This document shows, one piece after another, positions 10,301 through 20,423 of a stretch of 64,000 bases of DNA. Position 1 is the stretch's first letter. Each line of letters begins with the position of its first letter. This DNA is from Biomphalaria glabrata. Its lineage: Eukaryota > Mollusca > Gastropoda > Planorbidae. The stretch lies in NCBI RefSeq assembly GCF_947242115.1, contig NC_074711.1, forward strand, positions 2,561,501-2,625,500, given 5' to 3'. The notes under the pieces were generated by a model. That model had not been told where the DNA came from. It saw only the letters and a program-made list of their open reading frames with translations, and searched no databases. Made by a program: the position numbers and the translations under genes.

Positions 10301-13300
10301 AGGACTGGGCTTTGTCTTGTAGTTGTATGACGGTTGTCTGTTTTCAACAAATTACTCAGAAATCTCTTGTACGGGCGTATTTAGCGGCGTTTAAAAACTA
10401 CTAAGAACAAAACATAGCACAATAACAAGACTAAGGTCTAATGCATGAAGGCCACAGTCGAGTCCGTAATACGATGTTGTCACCTTGACGTTCTAACACC
10501 ATCTGAATAATATTAACACCAACATGCTAAAACCCCACCATCCGTGACGTCATGAAATGCTACGTTCAAAGTCAGTCCACTATGGTGCGTCTCTATACTA
10601 AGTGACTAAGTGCCTAACATAAAGAGGTGGGTGTGAGGAGTCTTCATTGTATAAAGGGAGGCTCCTCTCAGACTGTTCTACGGGAGGAGACAAAAAAGAA
10701 ACGATGTTTTACACTTCAAGTTTAAAGCTGCAACTAACTGGCCAAAGAAGAGTGTGCCTGTAAAGGGAGAGCACTAAATTGTGGAGTGGGGTATCATTTT
10801 CGAACGGTTCCATGGAGAAAATGAAGCAAAGCTGCTTTTTTTTCCTGAAGGGTTTCTATAATTCACGGGCCAGTGTGTGTGTGTGTGTGTGTTTGGGTAT
10901 AAGCATTATAATGCAAGCCATTCCATTGGTCGATGGCAAAAAAAAAAAGGTTGTTAGTTAGGTTGTTATCTGCCTCATTTGTAGAACGACTATATTTCAT
11001 TGCATCACTTTTTAATGGTGACTGTACAACCTTTTTCTGGCGAGGCATTGTTATCCATGTAGGCCTACAAGTAGCCTAAATGTGACATTTTCTTTGGTGG
11101 TAGAGAAACCAGCTTTCTTTGTCCCCATCTCTTTCCACATACTGTAGTGCGGTCCAGGGCTATCTTAAAACTTGTAGAAGTTACTTCAACAGAAAAGATA
11201 GACCTAATTACGCATTTCATGTATCATGCTTCTTAATCAGTAATCTAAAACTCTGCTATATCGTTGGTTTTTCTGGCTGATTCAGGCAACCCACTCCATG
11301 CTCTAATATGGAAAAAAGGAGCACGAATTTGTTCTAGTATATGAAATGTGCTGTTTTCTTTGTGTCTTTCGGAGTAGCCAAATGAAATGGAGTAAAATAT
11401 ACAGAGAATTGAAGCTGTTTTGTTTGTAAATGTTTTCTATGTTTCGGATGTTCCTTCAGAGTTGAAGATAATTTACTTCCTAGTCCAAACCTCCCCGCAG
11501 GACGACGGGGGATCGGATCGGGCAGGGTTTGAACCCGGGATCATCGATAATTCCGAACGATAGTCTAGCACGCAAACCGCACAACCAGGTGTGCAATATA
11601 ATGTTAATTAATTGATTTAAAAGCTAGACTTTAAAATGAAACAAATCTGAAACATCGAACTGTGCTATAGATTAGACAATAAAATACAATTGGGAAATGA
11701 ATATAACTCAATAAAATAACTGGATGATGGCTTTGTGTGTAGCCTAATAGTGTGGACAGGGGAGGTAATCTCGTATGGTGGCGGGATAACAAAGGGGCCA
11801 AAAAAAAATATTAAAAAATTGTAAAGGCATCCATACATTCTTTGTGACATTCATTATAACGCTAGACTTTGCGACATTCATTTTAAAGCTAGATTTTGCA
11901 ACCAATAACAGTGAACAGAAATAGTGAAAGTAAGTTGTGGCTGTTAATTGTCCATTTAACAATTATTACACATAAATATGAAAGTTGCATGCCCCGCACA
12001 ATTAATTACAGAGCATCCATACTTGTGTAATAAAGCTATACTACCAAATAATAATATGATAATTGATATATAAACTATAAAAAAAAATCTTTTTCATAGA
12101 CTAAAAATAGACATAAAGAATTGCAGAAATGCAAGGATAGATTTTATCAGTGACAAATTATAAATAGCTCGCCTTTTTGGTGTATCCGGTACAGAAAATA
12201 TAGGTGTTGATAGGTGTCTCAAGTCTTAAAGAAAGAAAGACAGTGTGTCTCAAGTCTTAAAGAAAGAAAGACAGTGTGTCTCAAGTCTTAAAGAAAGAAA
12301 GACAGTGTGTCTCAAGTCTTAAAGAAAGAAAGACAGTGTGTCTCAAGTCTTAAAGAAAGAAAGACAGTGTGTCTCAAGTCTTAAAGAAAGAAAGACAGTG
12401 TGTCTCAAGTCTTAAAGAAAGAAAGACAGTGTGTCTCAAGTCTTAAAGAAAGAAAGACAGTGTGCCTTAAGTCTTCAAGAAAGACAATTTGTCTTAAGCA
12501 TTCAAGAAAGACAATTTGTTTTAAGTCTTCAAGAAAGACAGTGTGCCTTAAGTCTTCAAGAAAGACAATTTGTCTTAAGCATTCAAGAAAGACAATTTGT
12601 TTTAAGTCTTCAAGAAAGACAGTGTGCCTTAAGTCTTCAAGAAAGACAATTTGTCATAAGTCTTCAAGAAAGACAGTGTGCCTTAAGTCTTCAAGAAAGA
12701 CAGTGTGCCTTAAGTCTTCAAGAAAGACAAATTGTCTTAAGTCTTCAAGAAAGACAGTGTGTCTTAAGTCTTCAAGAAAGACAGTGTGTCTTAAGTCTTC
12801 AAGAAAGACAGTGTGTCTTAAGTCGTCAAGAAAGACAGTGTGCCTTAAGTCTTCACAACTCTGCTCGTGTCTAATCACAATTAAAAATTCCTGGCTAACA
12901 TCGAGGTTCGAGCGCAAGCCGTTAGTAGATATCAAATCTAGTCAAGCCACTCAGCCACACGTTATAAAAATTTGCAATTAATAATCATGCGATGGCACAA
13001 GATATCAAATATTGCAATAATCATGCGATGGAACACTTTAAATAATTTTGCAATTATCATGCGATGGAACATGCTATAAACTATTGCAATAATCATGCGA
13101 TGGAACATCACATCAAACATTTCAATAACCATGCGAGGGGATATAATTTTTTTTTTAAATCAAGCAATTCTAGCAATAATCATAAGTCAGTTATACAAAT
13201 TAACATACTGCGAATACAAGCTAATTTTACAATAGCTATTGTTCTAAAACAGCGGTTCTCAACCTTTTAAGCTCGGCGACCCCTTTTTACAATCCCTCAC

Positions 13301-14321
13301 TCTGCCGCGACCCCCCCCCCTCACACACACACATACAGCAATATTTTCGATGGTCATAGGCGACCCCTGGCAAATCTTCACTCGACCCCCAAAGGGGTCG
13401 CGATCCACAGGTTGAGAACCCCTGTTCTAAAAGAACTGAACAACCGCACCCTATCACCGATATCCTGATACTCACGTCTGCAGCCTTTGTTTCTTCATTC
13501 GAGCCGTTATCGCCTGCTGCCTCAACAGTGTTGACTCGTTGCCGTGTGCACAGTCCTAGACACGCCTTGCACCTTTCCTCCAGACACACGTTCCATTTCA
13601 TGAAGAGCCCGTAGCAGATGTAGCAGACAAAGAGCACCAGCGACTCCCACCACTGGATCTTCTCGTCCTTGAAGAACACGATCAGGATGATCAAGCACGT
13701 GGTATAGAAGGTCACGTCGCGGAACAGGGGCCACCAGGTCAAGGTCAGGAGCGTCTTGCTGCAAAGCGCGCACATGCCAATGACGAATAAGATGTTGAAC
13801 ACCGCGGAGCCGACGATGGTCCCGATGCCGACGTCGCTCTGAGATATGAACACGCCGATGAGGCTGGTGAAGAGCTCAGGGGCGGAGCCGCCTGCCGCCA
13901 TAAAAGTGGCACCTGCCACATCCTCGGAGACCCCTAGTTTTTCAGTGATGACATCCAGGGAAGGAACAAAGAACTCGTCACACACAACGGCCAGGGCAAC
14001 GAACATGTAGATCATGCCAAATATATGGAAGACAACCGCGCCCTGCTTGCGTTGCTCGTCCGTGAAAAGATCTGTTGGGTAGGAAGAGGAGCTACCGTTC
14101 TCACTCAAAAGTCGCCTCCCTGACCAAGAGGAGATGTGGACACCTCTCCGCCCAGCATCTACATGCTTAATGTAACTGTCAGAAGACATGGGAGAGGCGG
14201 TGAACTGTAGTAACTTGAAGCCGAAAACATAGAAGTAGCCAACGGAGAAGACGCCGAGAACGAAAACAAGTCTGCGGCCACGTGACCTGGGCGACAGGTA
14301 CTTCGTTAGTTGAAAGCTCAT
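4370..14321 (-). CDS. K+-dependent Na+/Ca2+ exchanger (SLC24/NCKX family), complete
   Basis: The five exons on - are 14321-13476, 9942-9811, 7481-7362, 5516-5380 and 4625-4370, totalling 1,491 nt and 496 aa, all in phase with GT-AG introns. Family members swap extruded Ca2+ and K+ for Na+ at the plasma membrane. The alpha-1 repeat reads '[18 protein letters not shown]' (residues 137-154, with acidic E149) and alpha-2 reads '[14 protein letters not shown]' (acidic D381). These match the ion-binding GS-APE and GTS-PD motifs. A hydrophobic segment at about 19-40 may be a signal anchor. Further membrane segments lie at 95-120, 165-190 and 205-245, and in the last three exons. The central cytosolic loop is short (about residues 246-298), so cassette exons may be missing from the 3.5-kb first intron. 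It looks like SLC24A3/A4 by 'PLDLSWP' and 'FAPIVFPL', but I cannot fix the paralogue. The start is an ATG. Confidence 0.92.
4817..5070 (-). mobile_element. SINE A copy, truncated
   Basis: It lies in the last NCKX intron. It carries the diagnostic 'gatgtaaaggtcatctgttt', 'ggtacccatta' and 'gctgggtggactcagg' blocks in reverse orientation, then a degraded B box ('ggattcaaaccc'). Confidence 0.7.
5692..5869. mobile_element. hAT-like MITE, family CAGTGGCG
   Basis: It has terminal inverted repeats CAGTGGCGGAGCTAGG and CCTAGCTGCGCCACTG. The flanks are TCTGAGAA and TCTGAGAG, an 8-bp duplication with one mismatch. At 178 bp with no coding capacity, it lies in an NCKX intron. It is related to the copy at 57938-58112. 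Confidence 0.75.
5945..6375. repeat. Tandem repeat, about 87-bp unit, five copies
   Basis: The block 'aaatatcaaagttggtcgct' (with small changes) recurs at 5973, 6059, 6140, 6227 and 6314, giving spacings of 86, 81, 87 and 87. It lies in an NCKX intron. Confidence 0.85.
6640..6745 (-). repeat. Possible tRNA-like SINE head
   Basis: On - it carries the B-box-like GGTTCGTACCC and, about 45 bases before it, an A-box-like stretch. It is a single copy in the window and I could not place its end. Confidence 0.25.
7640..7885 (-). mobile_element. LINE C-terminal fragment
   Basis: An open frame on - reads '[16 protein letters not shown]', then '[17 protein letters not shown]'. This is the Cys/His knuckle after the RNase H or RT region in several mollusc LINEs (C-x-C-G-x6-8-E-x2-x-H-x-L-x2-C). 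It lies in an NCKX intron and is 5'-truncated. Confidence 0.65.
8093..8278. mobile_element. hAT-like MITE, family GGTTCTCAACC
   Basis: The ends are CAGGGGTTCTCAACC and GGTTGAGAACCGCTG. It is about 186 bp with an internal 'ggggtcgccgagctta'. The flanking CTTAAAG is shared but the 8-bp duplication is imperfect. It is the same family as 13250-13424 and 46104-46302. Confidence 0.8.
8420..8830 (+). mobile_element. RTE-like LINE fragment with (TGA)n end
   Basis: One frame reads '[13 protein letters not shown]', 'ARQALEWNP', '[13 protein letters not shown]' and 'AEDR-like [19 protein letters not shown]'. It ends in tgatgatgata. This is the C-terminal part of an RTE-type reverse transcriptase ORF. 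It is related to the fragments at 14530 and 32577 and lies in an NCKX intron. Confidence 0.65.
9034..9737. mobile_element. Nonautonomous hAT element with nested SINE B
   Basis: The termini are CAGTGATGCC and GGCATCACTG, with further complementary 'cggcccgcgggcc' and 'ggcccgcgacac' blocks inside. It is flanked by a perfect 8-bp duplication GCCTACAC (9026-9033 and 9738-9745). About 210 bases of SINE B are inserted in the middle. I see no transposase. Confidence 0.85.
9270..9486 (-). mobile_element. SINE B copy inside a hAT element
   Basis: In reverse orientation it has the tail block 'tagcgctactttcatgctta', then the body 'ccagttggggggg', then the tRNA-like head ending 'cctctcgaccacgc' with the B box 'gggtgtcgaacctcgagccc'. 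It aligns to the + copy at 39801. Confidence 0.75.
10868..10892. repeat. (GT)n microsatellite
   Basis: This is a run of alternating GT in NCKX intron 1. Confidence 0.8.
11200..11425 (-). mobile_element. LINE remnant, GATAA-tailed family
   Basis: It matches parts of 47760-47950 ('caggcaacccactccatgct', 'tttgtgtctttc') and so is a decayed copy of the same LINE C-terminus. Confidence 0.5.
11425..11592 (-). mobile_element. SINE C copy
   Basis: It has 'ttccttcagagttgaagata', then 'ctagtccaaacctccc', then 'ggcagggtttgaaccc' (the B-box complement), then the tRNA-like head end 'cacaaccaggtgtgc'. Confidence 0.65.
12211..12858. repeat. Minisatellite: 31-bp units passing into 27-bp units
   Basis: The left half (to about 12470) is about eight near-identical 31-bp units built on 'gtgtctcaagtcttaaagaa'. 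The right half is about 14 units of 27 bp built on 'gtgtcttaagtcttcaagaa'. The two differ by a GAAA block. Within the 27-bp part, a three-unit 81-bp block is itself repeated. Because 27 is a multiple of three and the units lack stops, long open frames appear on both strands. It lies in NCKX intron 1. Confidence 0.9.
12975..13140. repeat. Degenerate tandem repeat, about 41-bp unit
   Basis: The core 'aataatcatgcgatgg' recurs about five times with AT-rich spacers, in NCKX intron 1. Confidence 0.7.
13250..13424. mobile_element. hAT-like MITE, family GGTTCTCAACC
   Basis: The ends are CAGCGGTTCTCAACC and GGTTGAGAACCCCTG, and the perfect 8-bp duplication TTCTAAAA lies on both sides (13242-13249, 13425-13432). 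It lies 51 bases past the donor of NCKX exon 1, inside intron 1. Confidence 0.9.
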
Positions 14322-14529
14322 AATTCATTTGCTGGTACTTTTGTCATTCTTATTTGATCCGTGACGTCAGATTTGGGCAAAAGTAATTAAATTGCCGTAA
14401 GAGATCTGATAACATAAACGCAAGTTTTAGCAACAATAAATTAAACAGATCTTTGATGATAACTTATACATTTAAAATGAAAAGTATTTAGACTACTAAT
14501 AAAAGAGATATTGCTTTATTGTACTTAGC

Positions 14530-14890
14530 TCGAGCAGCCTTCCATCAGCTGAAGAACACCAGAGGGATCTAGGGAAAAAAGCACCACCACCAAGATCAGG
14601 CTCTTTAACACTATTGTTAAACCAATACTACTTTATGGAGCAGAGACCTGGAGAACCACAATGAAAAAAAATCCAGTTATTCATCAATACCTGCCTGAGG
14701 AGGATACTTATGATCCAGACAAGATCTCGAATGAGGAACTGTGGCAAAGAACAAAGCAGCAGCCCATTGAAGTAGATATCCTTCCGATACGCTGGAAATG
14801 GATAGATCACACCCTTCGCAAGCCTGCATCCAACATAACAAGGCAAGCCAAGCAGATGGGCCAGACATGGGGACAGTTTCTTTAAAAAAA
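14530..14890 (+). mobile_element. RTE-like LINE fragment
   Basis: Frames give '[15 protein letters not shown]', then '[20 protein letters not shown]'. This is the conserved C-terminal run of RTE-type reverse transcriptases (LLYG-x-ETW ... RW-x-WIGHTLRK). It is truncated and decayed. Confidence 0.65.
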
Positions 14891-15394
14891 AAAAAGATCA
14901 ACTTGTAATGGGAAGTGGGCTAATAATGGGTGAAGGAATATGACCAGACAGACAGACAGACGGAGAGACTTGAAATAAACTATTAGTGAGAACGCGCTTA
15001 AAACTCAGCAAAAGCGGGGTAGGGGTAGGGTAATATAACTGGATGACAGAAAGCCGGAAAGGGAGAGAACTCTAATGAAAACTAGAAAGTAACATAATAT
15101 ATTATTCATGGTCCTTTTATATATCAATTTTTTTATTTCATAGTACACTCCCCATGATTTGTAAAATTAAAAAAAGATGATTACATCATCAAATCGAATG
15201 GGCCTCATTAAACAAACAACATTTAAACTGTCGCGTGCTATAGCCATTGTGTATTACGTAATTTGTATAGAAGAGATAGAGAATCACGTGGCTAAATGTT
15301 GTCAGTTTACGATTGGTGAATGGGGTCCATTGACGCTGTGTATCAATATAATAACTCAAACTATTGGCCATATACGGATTCGAATCTCTAGATA

Positions 15395-15595
15395 AAAACG
15401 CTTATTCAAATCAATGAATCTAAGCATTAATTTAAATCCTTAAATCAAAACACTGATTTAGATCACTAGATTCAAACGCTAATTCAAATCACTGAATAAA
15501 AATACTGATTCAAATGACTGGATCAAGACAAAAAAGCACAGATTCAAAATCACTGAATGGAAACGCTGATTCAAATCACTAGAAAATAAAAGATT
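15395..15595. repeat. Degenerate short tandem repeat
   Basis: Units like 'aaacgctgattcaaatcact' recur about eight times with drift. Confidence 0.6.
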
Positions 15596-15619
15596 TCACA
15601 TTTCATTGAATTAAATAAA

Positions 15620-15715
15620 TTTTCTTATCTTATATCTTATATAATACAGACGTTACTTCAAAAAAGAAGATGATTATATACTTCCTACGCGTCATGCATT
15701 CTTGTAATGTATGCT
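15620..15715 (-). mobile_element. LINE 3' end, GATAA-tailed family
   Basis: 'cttatatcttatataatacagacgttacttc' (written here in two parts: 'cttatatcttatataata' and 'cagacgttacttc') is the complement of the LINE 3' end also seen at 16480 and 47693. Confidence 0.55.
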
Positions 15716-16479
15716 ACCGTCCCTAAGAAAAATTAATTGAGCTTAGATTTTTTCATGTATTTTTAATTATTTGAATCAACGTCTTCAAATGGTTAACAAA
15801 AAATTAATTTAAAGAATACATTTATAGGGTGCTAGAAATAAACTCGTTTTTTAATCTAAAAAAAACCCAAACAAAACGTAATAGAATACGAGCCACAGGC
15901 TGGGTCTCACAAAAGTTCCAACAAGTCAGAAAAAAACAATATTTGTAAGTTTAATTCACAGACTGATTCTTGGTTAAAATCTTGAATCATTGGAAGGGCT
16001 ACAACCGGGTCCCAAGTAGGACAGGGGATGATGAATAATTCTAAGGCATAATTTACTAATTGTGTGCCGTGCGTCGGAAGGGGTAATCCATTAAGAAAGT
16101 GCCAATTTATTGTGTCCGTATAGTGATTGGATTACTTCTGGCAGCTAAAGGTCAAAAGTCAATGGACGATCTCACTGTACTCTGCTGCGATCGTCTGATG
16201 ATACACTGAGAAAGATCTATTGGTACCCGGGGGGGGGGGGGATGCAGTGTAGGGGCTTTGATTTCTGTAGTCCATAAAAGATTTTGTTGTTACCCAGCGC
16301 TTTGTTATGAAATAGAAAAGTATCACTATAATCTTGTAATGTGGATAGTACAAGATGTTGCAAACGTTTGAATGGTCATTAGAAGTTGACTCATTTAGAT
16401 AGGCCTACCTAGGGTCAAGCATAACAAAACATGGAGGATCAATAAAAAGAGATAAAAACCCGTTTAATCTTAGCATCTT

Positions 16480-16630
16480 CTGCCTTATCTTATCTTATCT
16501 TATCTTATATAATACAGACGTTGCTTCAAAAAAAGAAGATGATTACGTCCTACGCGTCATGCATCCAGTCATGCATATTAACCAATGACTTAAATTCTGC
16601 CAAGTCACTGCCAAAAGCAAACTGGTCCAC
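16480..16630 (-). mobile_element. LINE 3' end, GATAA-tailed family
   Basis: Four TTATC units, then 'ataatacagacgttgcttc', then 'gcgtcatgcatccagtcatg' and 'gacttaaattctgccaagtc'. It matches 47693-47810 closely. Confidence 0.65.
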
Positions 16631-16919
16631 AAAATGAGATTTGACCATTACTAATTATAGTAATTTAATAAAACAACCCATTAAAAACTTGTCTACGAGT
16701 GGTCATTGAACAATGAAGTAACATCTTGTAAGACTTCAAAAAAAAATAATAAAAGTGCGTTGCCTTCAGAGATTTAAACAAATTTGGTAAAATTTGATTC
16801 ATGCTGGTCTTCAGCTTATATTTAATTTAATTTAAAAAAGAATATAGGATATAACGAATTTCCAAGACCAAATAGAAGTGTTAGTTTTTATTTATGAAAT
16901 TACAATGTATAGTTTTACT

Positions 16920-17003
16920 GAAAACGTTTGTCCTCAGTATGAAGCCCCCCACCACTTGATGCCCCGTGCGGCCCGCACCACCCTCACATTGCTAGCTACG
17001 CCA
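16920..17003. mobile_element. End of a CAGTGGCG-family MITE
   Basis: It ends in 'gctagctacgccactg', the complement of the CAGTGGCGTAGC terminus. The other end was not found. Confidence 0.4.
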
Positions 17004-17235
17004 CTGGATCATCATTCCAGTAATACATATTAATTGTTTTCTTTAATTGGGTATAAAATTACATTATTTTTTATTCTTCAACTCACTACAGTTAGCAATC
17101 AGTTTAAAAACAAAATGTTGATGAATTTGCAAAAAATGCATTACAAGTTAAGCATGGGGTCTACCGAAAACCAAAACCAGAAAACCTGGCAAGGGGTCTA
17201 CAAGACAAAAAAAAGTTTGAGAACCACTGCTCTAG

Positions 17236-17405
17236 ATCTAATAATAATAATAATAATAATCTTTATTATCCGTATGGAAATTTGTCTTACAATTTGTGCA
17301 TTACACCAAACAAAAAACATTATAACTATAAGAAACCAAAGTGTACATTCACACCAGACTCACTCATAGTTTACATGTGACAAAGTCTATACCAGATTGT
17401 TCTTA
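17236..17405 (-). mobile_element. LINE 3' end with (AAT)n tail
   Basis: (ATA)n is followed by 'atctttattatccgtatgg', 'gtcttacaatttgtgcatta' and 'tgtacattcacaccagact'. The same order occurs at 34998-35345 and in part at 63690, so this is a repeated LINE 3' UTR in reverse orientation. Confidence 0.55.
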
Positions 17406-17662
17406 TTTAATCATATACTAATTAAATTTTGAACGTAAAAAACTAGGCCTACTTGTATCTTAAGACAAAATTGTAATGATGACTGAACATTACAGTAGGC
17501 TTACTAATTATAAAAATTGTATATAGATCTAGCACTGTTAACAAAGATATCGGTGATATGAGAACATTACATTTTTTTAAAATGCAAATAATAATAAACA
17601 TTTTATTTATTATAAAGCGCGGGAAACAAAGTAAAGATTTTTTTTTTTAAATTATAGAAACT

Positions 17663-17673
17663 AAAAAAAAAAA
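17663..17673 (-). terminator. Pol III terminator of tRNA-His
   Basis: On - this is an unbroken run of 11 T residues, 35 bases after the tRNA 3' end. Confidence 0.65.
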
Positions 17674-17708
17674 TAAGCTGGCTTGGCAGTGCGAGACAGT
17701 CACAGCTC

Positions 17709-17780
17709 TGCCGTGACCAGGATTCGAACCTGGGTTGTCGCGGCCACAACGCGAAGTACTAACCACTATACGATCACGGC
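17709..17780 (-). tRNA. tRNA-His (anticodon GTG)
   Basis: The 72 nt on - fold as a full cloverleaf. The acceptor GCCGTGA pairs with TCACGGC. The D arm contains 'TATAGTGGTTAGTA'. The anticodon stem is TCGCG/CGCGA with loop TTGTGGC, placing GTG at the anticodon. The T arm is CCAGG-TTCGAAT-CCTGG, and the discriminator is A. The internal A and B boxes are intact, and a T run follows. It is nearly identical to the animal nuclear tRNA-His I remember. There is no intron. No SINE-like body follows, so it reads as a working gene rather than a SINE head. Confidence 0.95.
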
Positions 17781-18879
17781 CAGCGCGCCAGCTGTCGTAT
17801 GAGTCGGCTGTAAACAAGATATTTCTAAGCCCCATTGAAAAAAAACAACAATAAAAATGTTTTTGATTTTATGTTTCTATTATAGATCTGTTTACTTAAA
17901 TTTAACTGTAAAAATATAAGTAAAAACTTTTGTTTTTTTTTTAACCTATATAGGCCAAAAAAAAAAAAGATTGATCTAGGCATCTACCCTTGCCCTTTGT
18001 TTGGATTGGGGAAATTTTAAAAGCTATTTATAACTAACTCAGATCCCATTGATCTGTCTATGACTATGGATATAGATCAAGAAAGGGCCTAAAAAAAACT
18101 CAATATCTAGATGTATCGCCAATGTTGTTTGGGATATTGGGTGGGTGATTTAAAGAAAACTAAATATTATTTTATGCCCAAATATTTTGATATATTTATT
18201 CAAATGCTGAAATAGATCTAAACCCGTCAACTTTTTTTTTTTTTTTGTAAGTCAGCTAGACCTAGATTTAGTTTCGATTATATGTGAAGAAGGAAAAAAA
18301 ACACCACATAGCTCTTCAGTAAAAAAAAACAAAAATAAGCCCAGACTCTAAAGCTATATTTGCTTTCTACAGAACCGTGGCACTGTGACACATTTCAAAA
18401 CAAACACACACAGTCACAGAAGACTGAGAAGGTCATGTGCTTGTGTATAAATTGTAAAAATAAATAGGAGTCTGGAGCATAGCGTTTATAGATCTACAAA
18501 TACAAATCTTTCTGCATCAGCTTGTTTGGACTATTCTAGGTATAGAGTCTTAGACTTAGTACTCTTAAATTCAAAAAATTGACTTGATCTACAATCTAGT
18601 ATCTTAGAGTATCTACTGCAAATGAATGTTCGGATTTGATTAAAATTAAATAACACATGACATTAGCAGATACTGAGATACTCAGATAGCAAAAGCACTA
18701 AACTTAGTCTTAGACTTAGAGTTTAGAGACACTTCACTGTCTTCAGGACAGAAGAATAACAATAACATGTAATGTATGCTATGAGTATGACTATACAGTA
18801 TAATATGACTAGATTGACACATGAAATGTGAACCCTTAATTTTGAAGTAACATCTGTATTATATTATATAAAATAAGAA

Positions 18880-18985
18880 GATGTAGATCTAGATTCTAGA
18901 TCTAATTTTTCTAGACATTCAAGTGCTTTTTATGTAGATTGTAGATTTATAATATAGAGTCTAGGCTAGATCTAGATGTAGTAAT
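18880..18985. repeat. TCTAGATC-rich low-complexity tract
   Basis: It has many overlapping 'tctagatcta' words and their variants. Confidence 0.6.
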
Positions 18986-19034
18986 ACTAGTAAAGTAATA
19001 GTCAAGATCAAGATGTAGTTAGTCAAATCTAGTG

Positions 19035-19233
19035 CATTGTGTCCCAAACTGGCCAAACTGTGTTCTGTGGAACCCTAGTATTTGCATGGGCTGAATAGGT
19101 GTTCCATGAACTACTGGAATTATAATTAAGTAGGCCACCACGTGAATATCCTCTCTAAAATTGAGCAAAGTGTTCCACTAAATACTCAGAATGTGGCGAA
19201 GTTTTCCATTCACAAAAAGTTTGGGAAACACTG
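19035..19233. mobile_element. hAT-like MITE, family GTTCCCAAAC
   Basis: The left end is 'cattgtgtcccaaact' and the right end 'agtttgggaaacactg'. The flanks ATCTAGTG and GCCTAGTG agree at 6 of 8 bases. It aligns with 55116-55317 through 'aggtgttccatgaactactg'. Confidence 0.7.
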
Positions 19234-19689
19234 GCCTAGTGGCATTATTATAGTACCATACATCTAGTGAAAATTAATTATTGGCCTGGCATAAATTAGG
19301 CATAATTGATAGTAAACTGTGGCTTAGCCTTATCATGCCTTATGGGAGTTTTTGGCTAGGATGTAGATCTTGAATCTAGTAATTTGCAACATTCAGATCC
19401 ACTAAAAGAATCTAGATCTAAATATTGCAAATTAAGCAAGGCAGTGATGGATAGGCAAATTTGTTTGTAGCCTTGGGTAGTTTAGCACATTAAGAGACAC
19501 TCATAATGCAATCTCTTCTGGAATTCCATAGTGCCCTCAAACCGTGTGTAAATGTTTTATTTCTAGAAAAAGATTGTCATAAATAATAAGTTTTGCAGTA
19601 ACACCATCACTGGCCTCCTCAATCTGCTGTCACTGGTTAGATCTTTGCATGAGATGTAGAGCAAACCGGAAATGCCTCTTTTGTTTGTT

Positions 19690-19860
19690 TTGTTTTTACA
19701 TGTTTCAGCTGTGCCTTCAGAGTTGAGGGATAATCTACTTCCTAGTCTAAACCTCCCGCAGGACGATAGGGATGGCAGTGGGCATGGTGTGAACTCGGGA
19801 GATGACCAAAGATAAAGACAGTCCAGCATGCATACTGCATGACCTGGCAGCCATTTTTCT
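19690..19860 (-). mobile_element. SINE C copy
   Basis: It has 'tgccttcagagttgaggga', then 'cctagtctaaacctcccgca', then a decayed B box ('ggtgtgaactcgg') and the head end 'tgcatgacctggcagcc'. Confidence 0.65.
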
Positions 19861-20423
19861 CTTAAAATCAAACCATTCAAATCTTTTTGTAGTTGTCATA
19901 CCTTTAAAATTGTGCATTTCCAGTAGATCAATGTGCTGGTTTTGTGGAATTGCTTTATACTCCAGTGTTGTTTGACATCTATTTTGATTTTAATCTCTAT
20001 TATATTTTGTCAGTCCATTCAACTAAGAAGTATTCTTAGATAAAAACTATATAAATGTATTTAAACTTTTTTAACTTAGAGAGAGGTGAAATTAGCTTCT
20101 ACCGTAATATATGTGTGTGCTTTGATTTCTCGTTATTGTCGATCTCTCATTTGGATTCAAATCTTCCATTTATTTCGTGATGCTCTCTACATTTCATCCC
20201 CTGCAACTATGAAGTTATCTCTTATTGTCCTGCGGTAGTTATGGGTTAATTAGTTAATAGAAAATAATTTTCTTTCACCTTTCTAGAAAGACAAAATATG
20301 ACTACGATAATAAAAAAGAAAATGTTTTCTGTTCAGTTGTCATTAAAGCATAAATAACTCATTAAATGTTAACAAAACTGAATTTTAAAACAATTTTTTT
20401 TTTTTAAAGGTGAGTAAAAAAAA

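Larger units (their letters stand above)
14322..17708. other. Upstream region of NCKX: repeats, no gene seen
   Basis: It holds an RTE-like fragment (14530-14890), a degenerate 22-25-bp repeat (15395-15595), GATAA-tailed LINE ends (15620, 16480), an end of a CAGTGGCG MITE (to 17003), an AAT-tailed LINE 3' end (17236) and G/A homopolymers. No promoter motif could be fixed. Confidence 0.5.
17781..20423. other. Intergenic region between tRNA-His and SFXN start
   Basis: This is AT-rich sequence with TCTAGATC tracts (18880-18985), one LINE 3' end scrap on + (18845-18890), a hAT-like MITE (19035-19233) and a SINE C copy (19690-19860). An upstream noncoding SFXN exon probably lies here, because the coding start follows an acceptor-like T-rich/AAAG sequence, but I could not place it. 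Confidence 0.5.

Noticed and set aside
12211-12858. CRISPR-like array
   Set aside because: Units are contiguous with no unique spacers, in a clear animal intron.
12400-12981. Long open frame of a repeating nonapeptide on +, and another on -
   Set aside because: It is a side effect of a stop-free 27-bp minisatellite inside NCKX intron 1; no splice context or domain.
17647-17835. 62-codon open frame on -
   Set aside because: It overlaps the tRNA-His gene and is explained by it.
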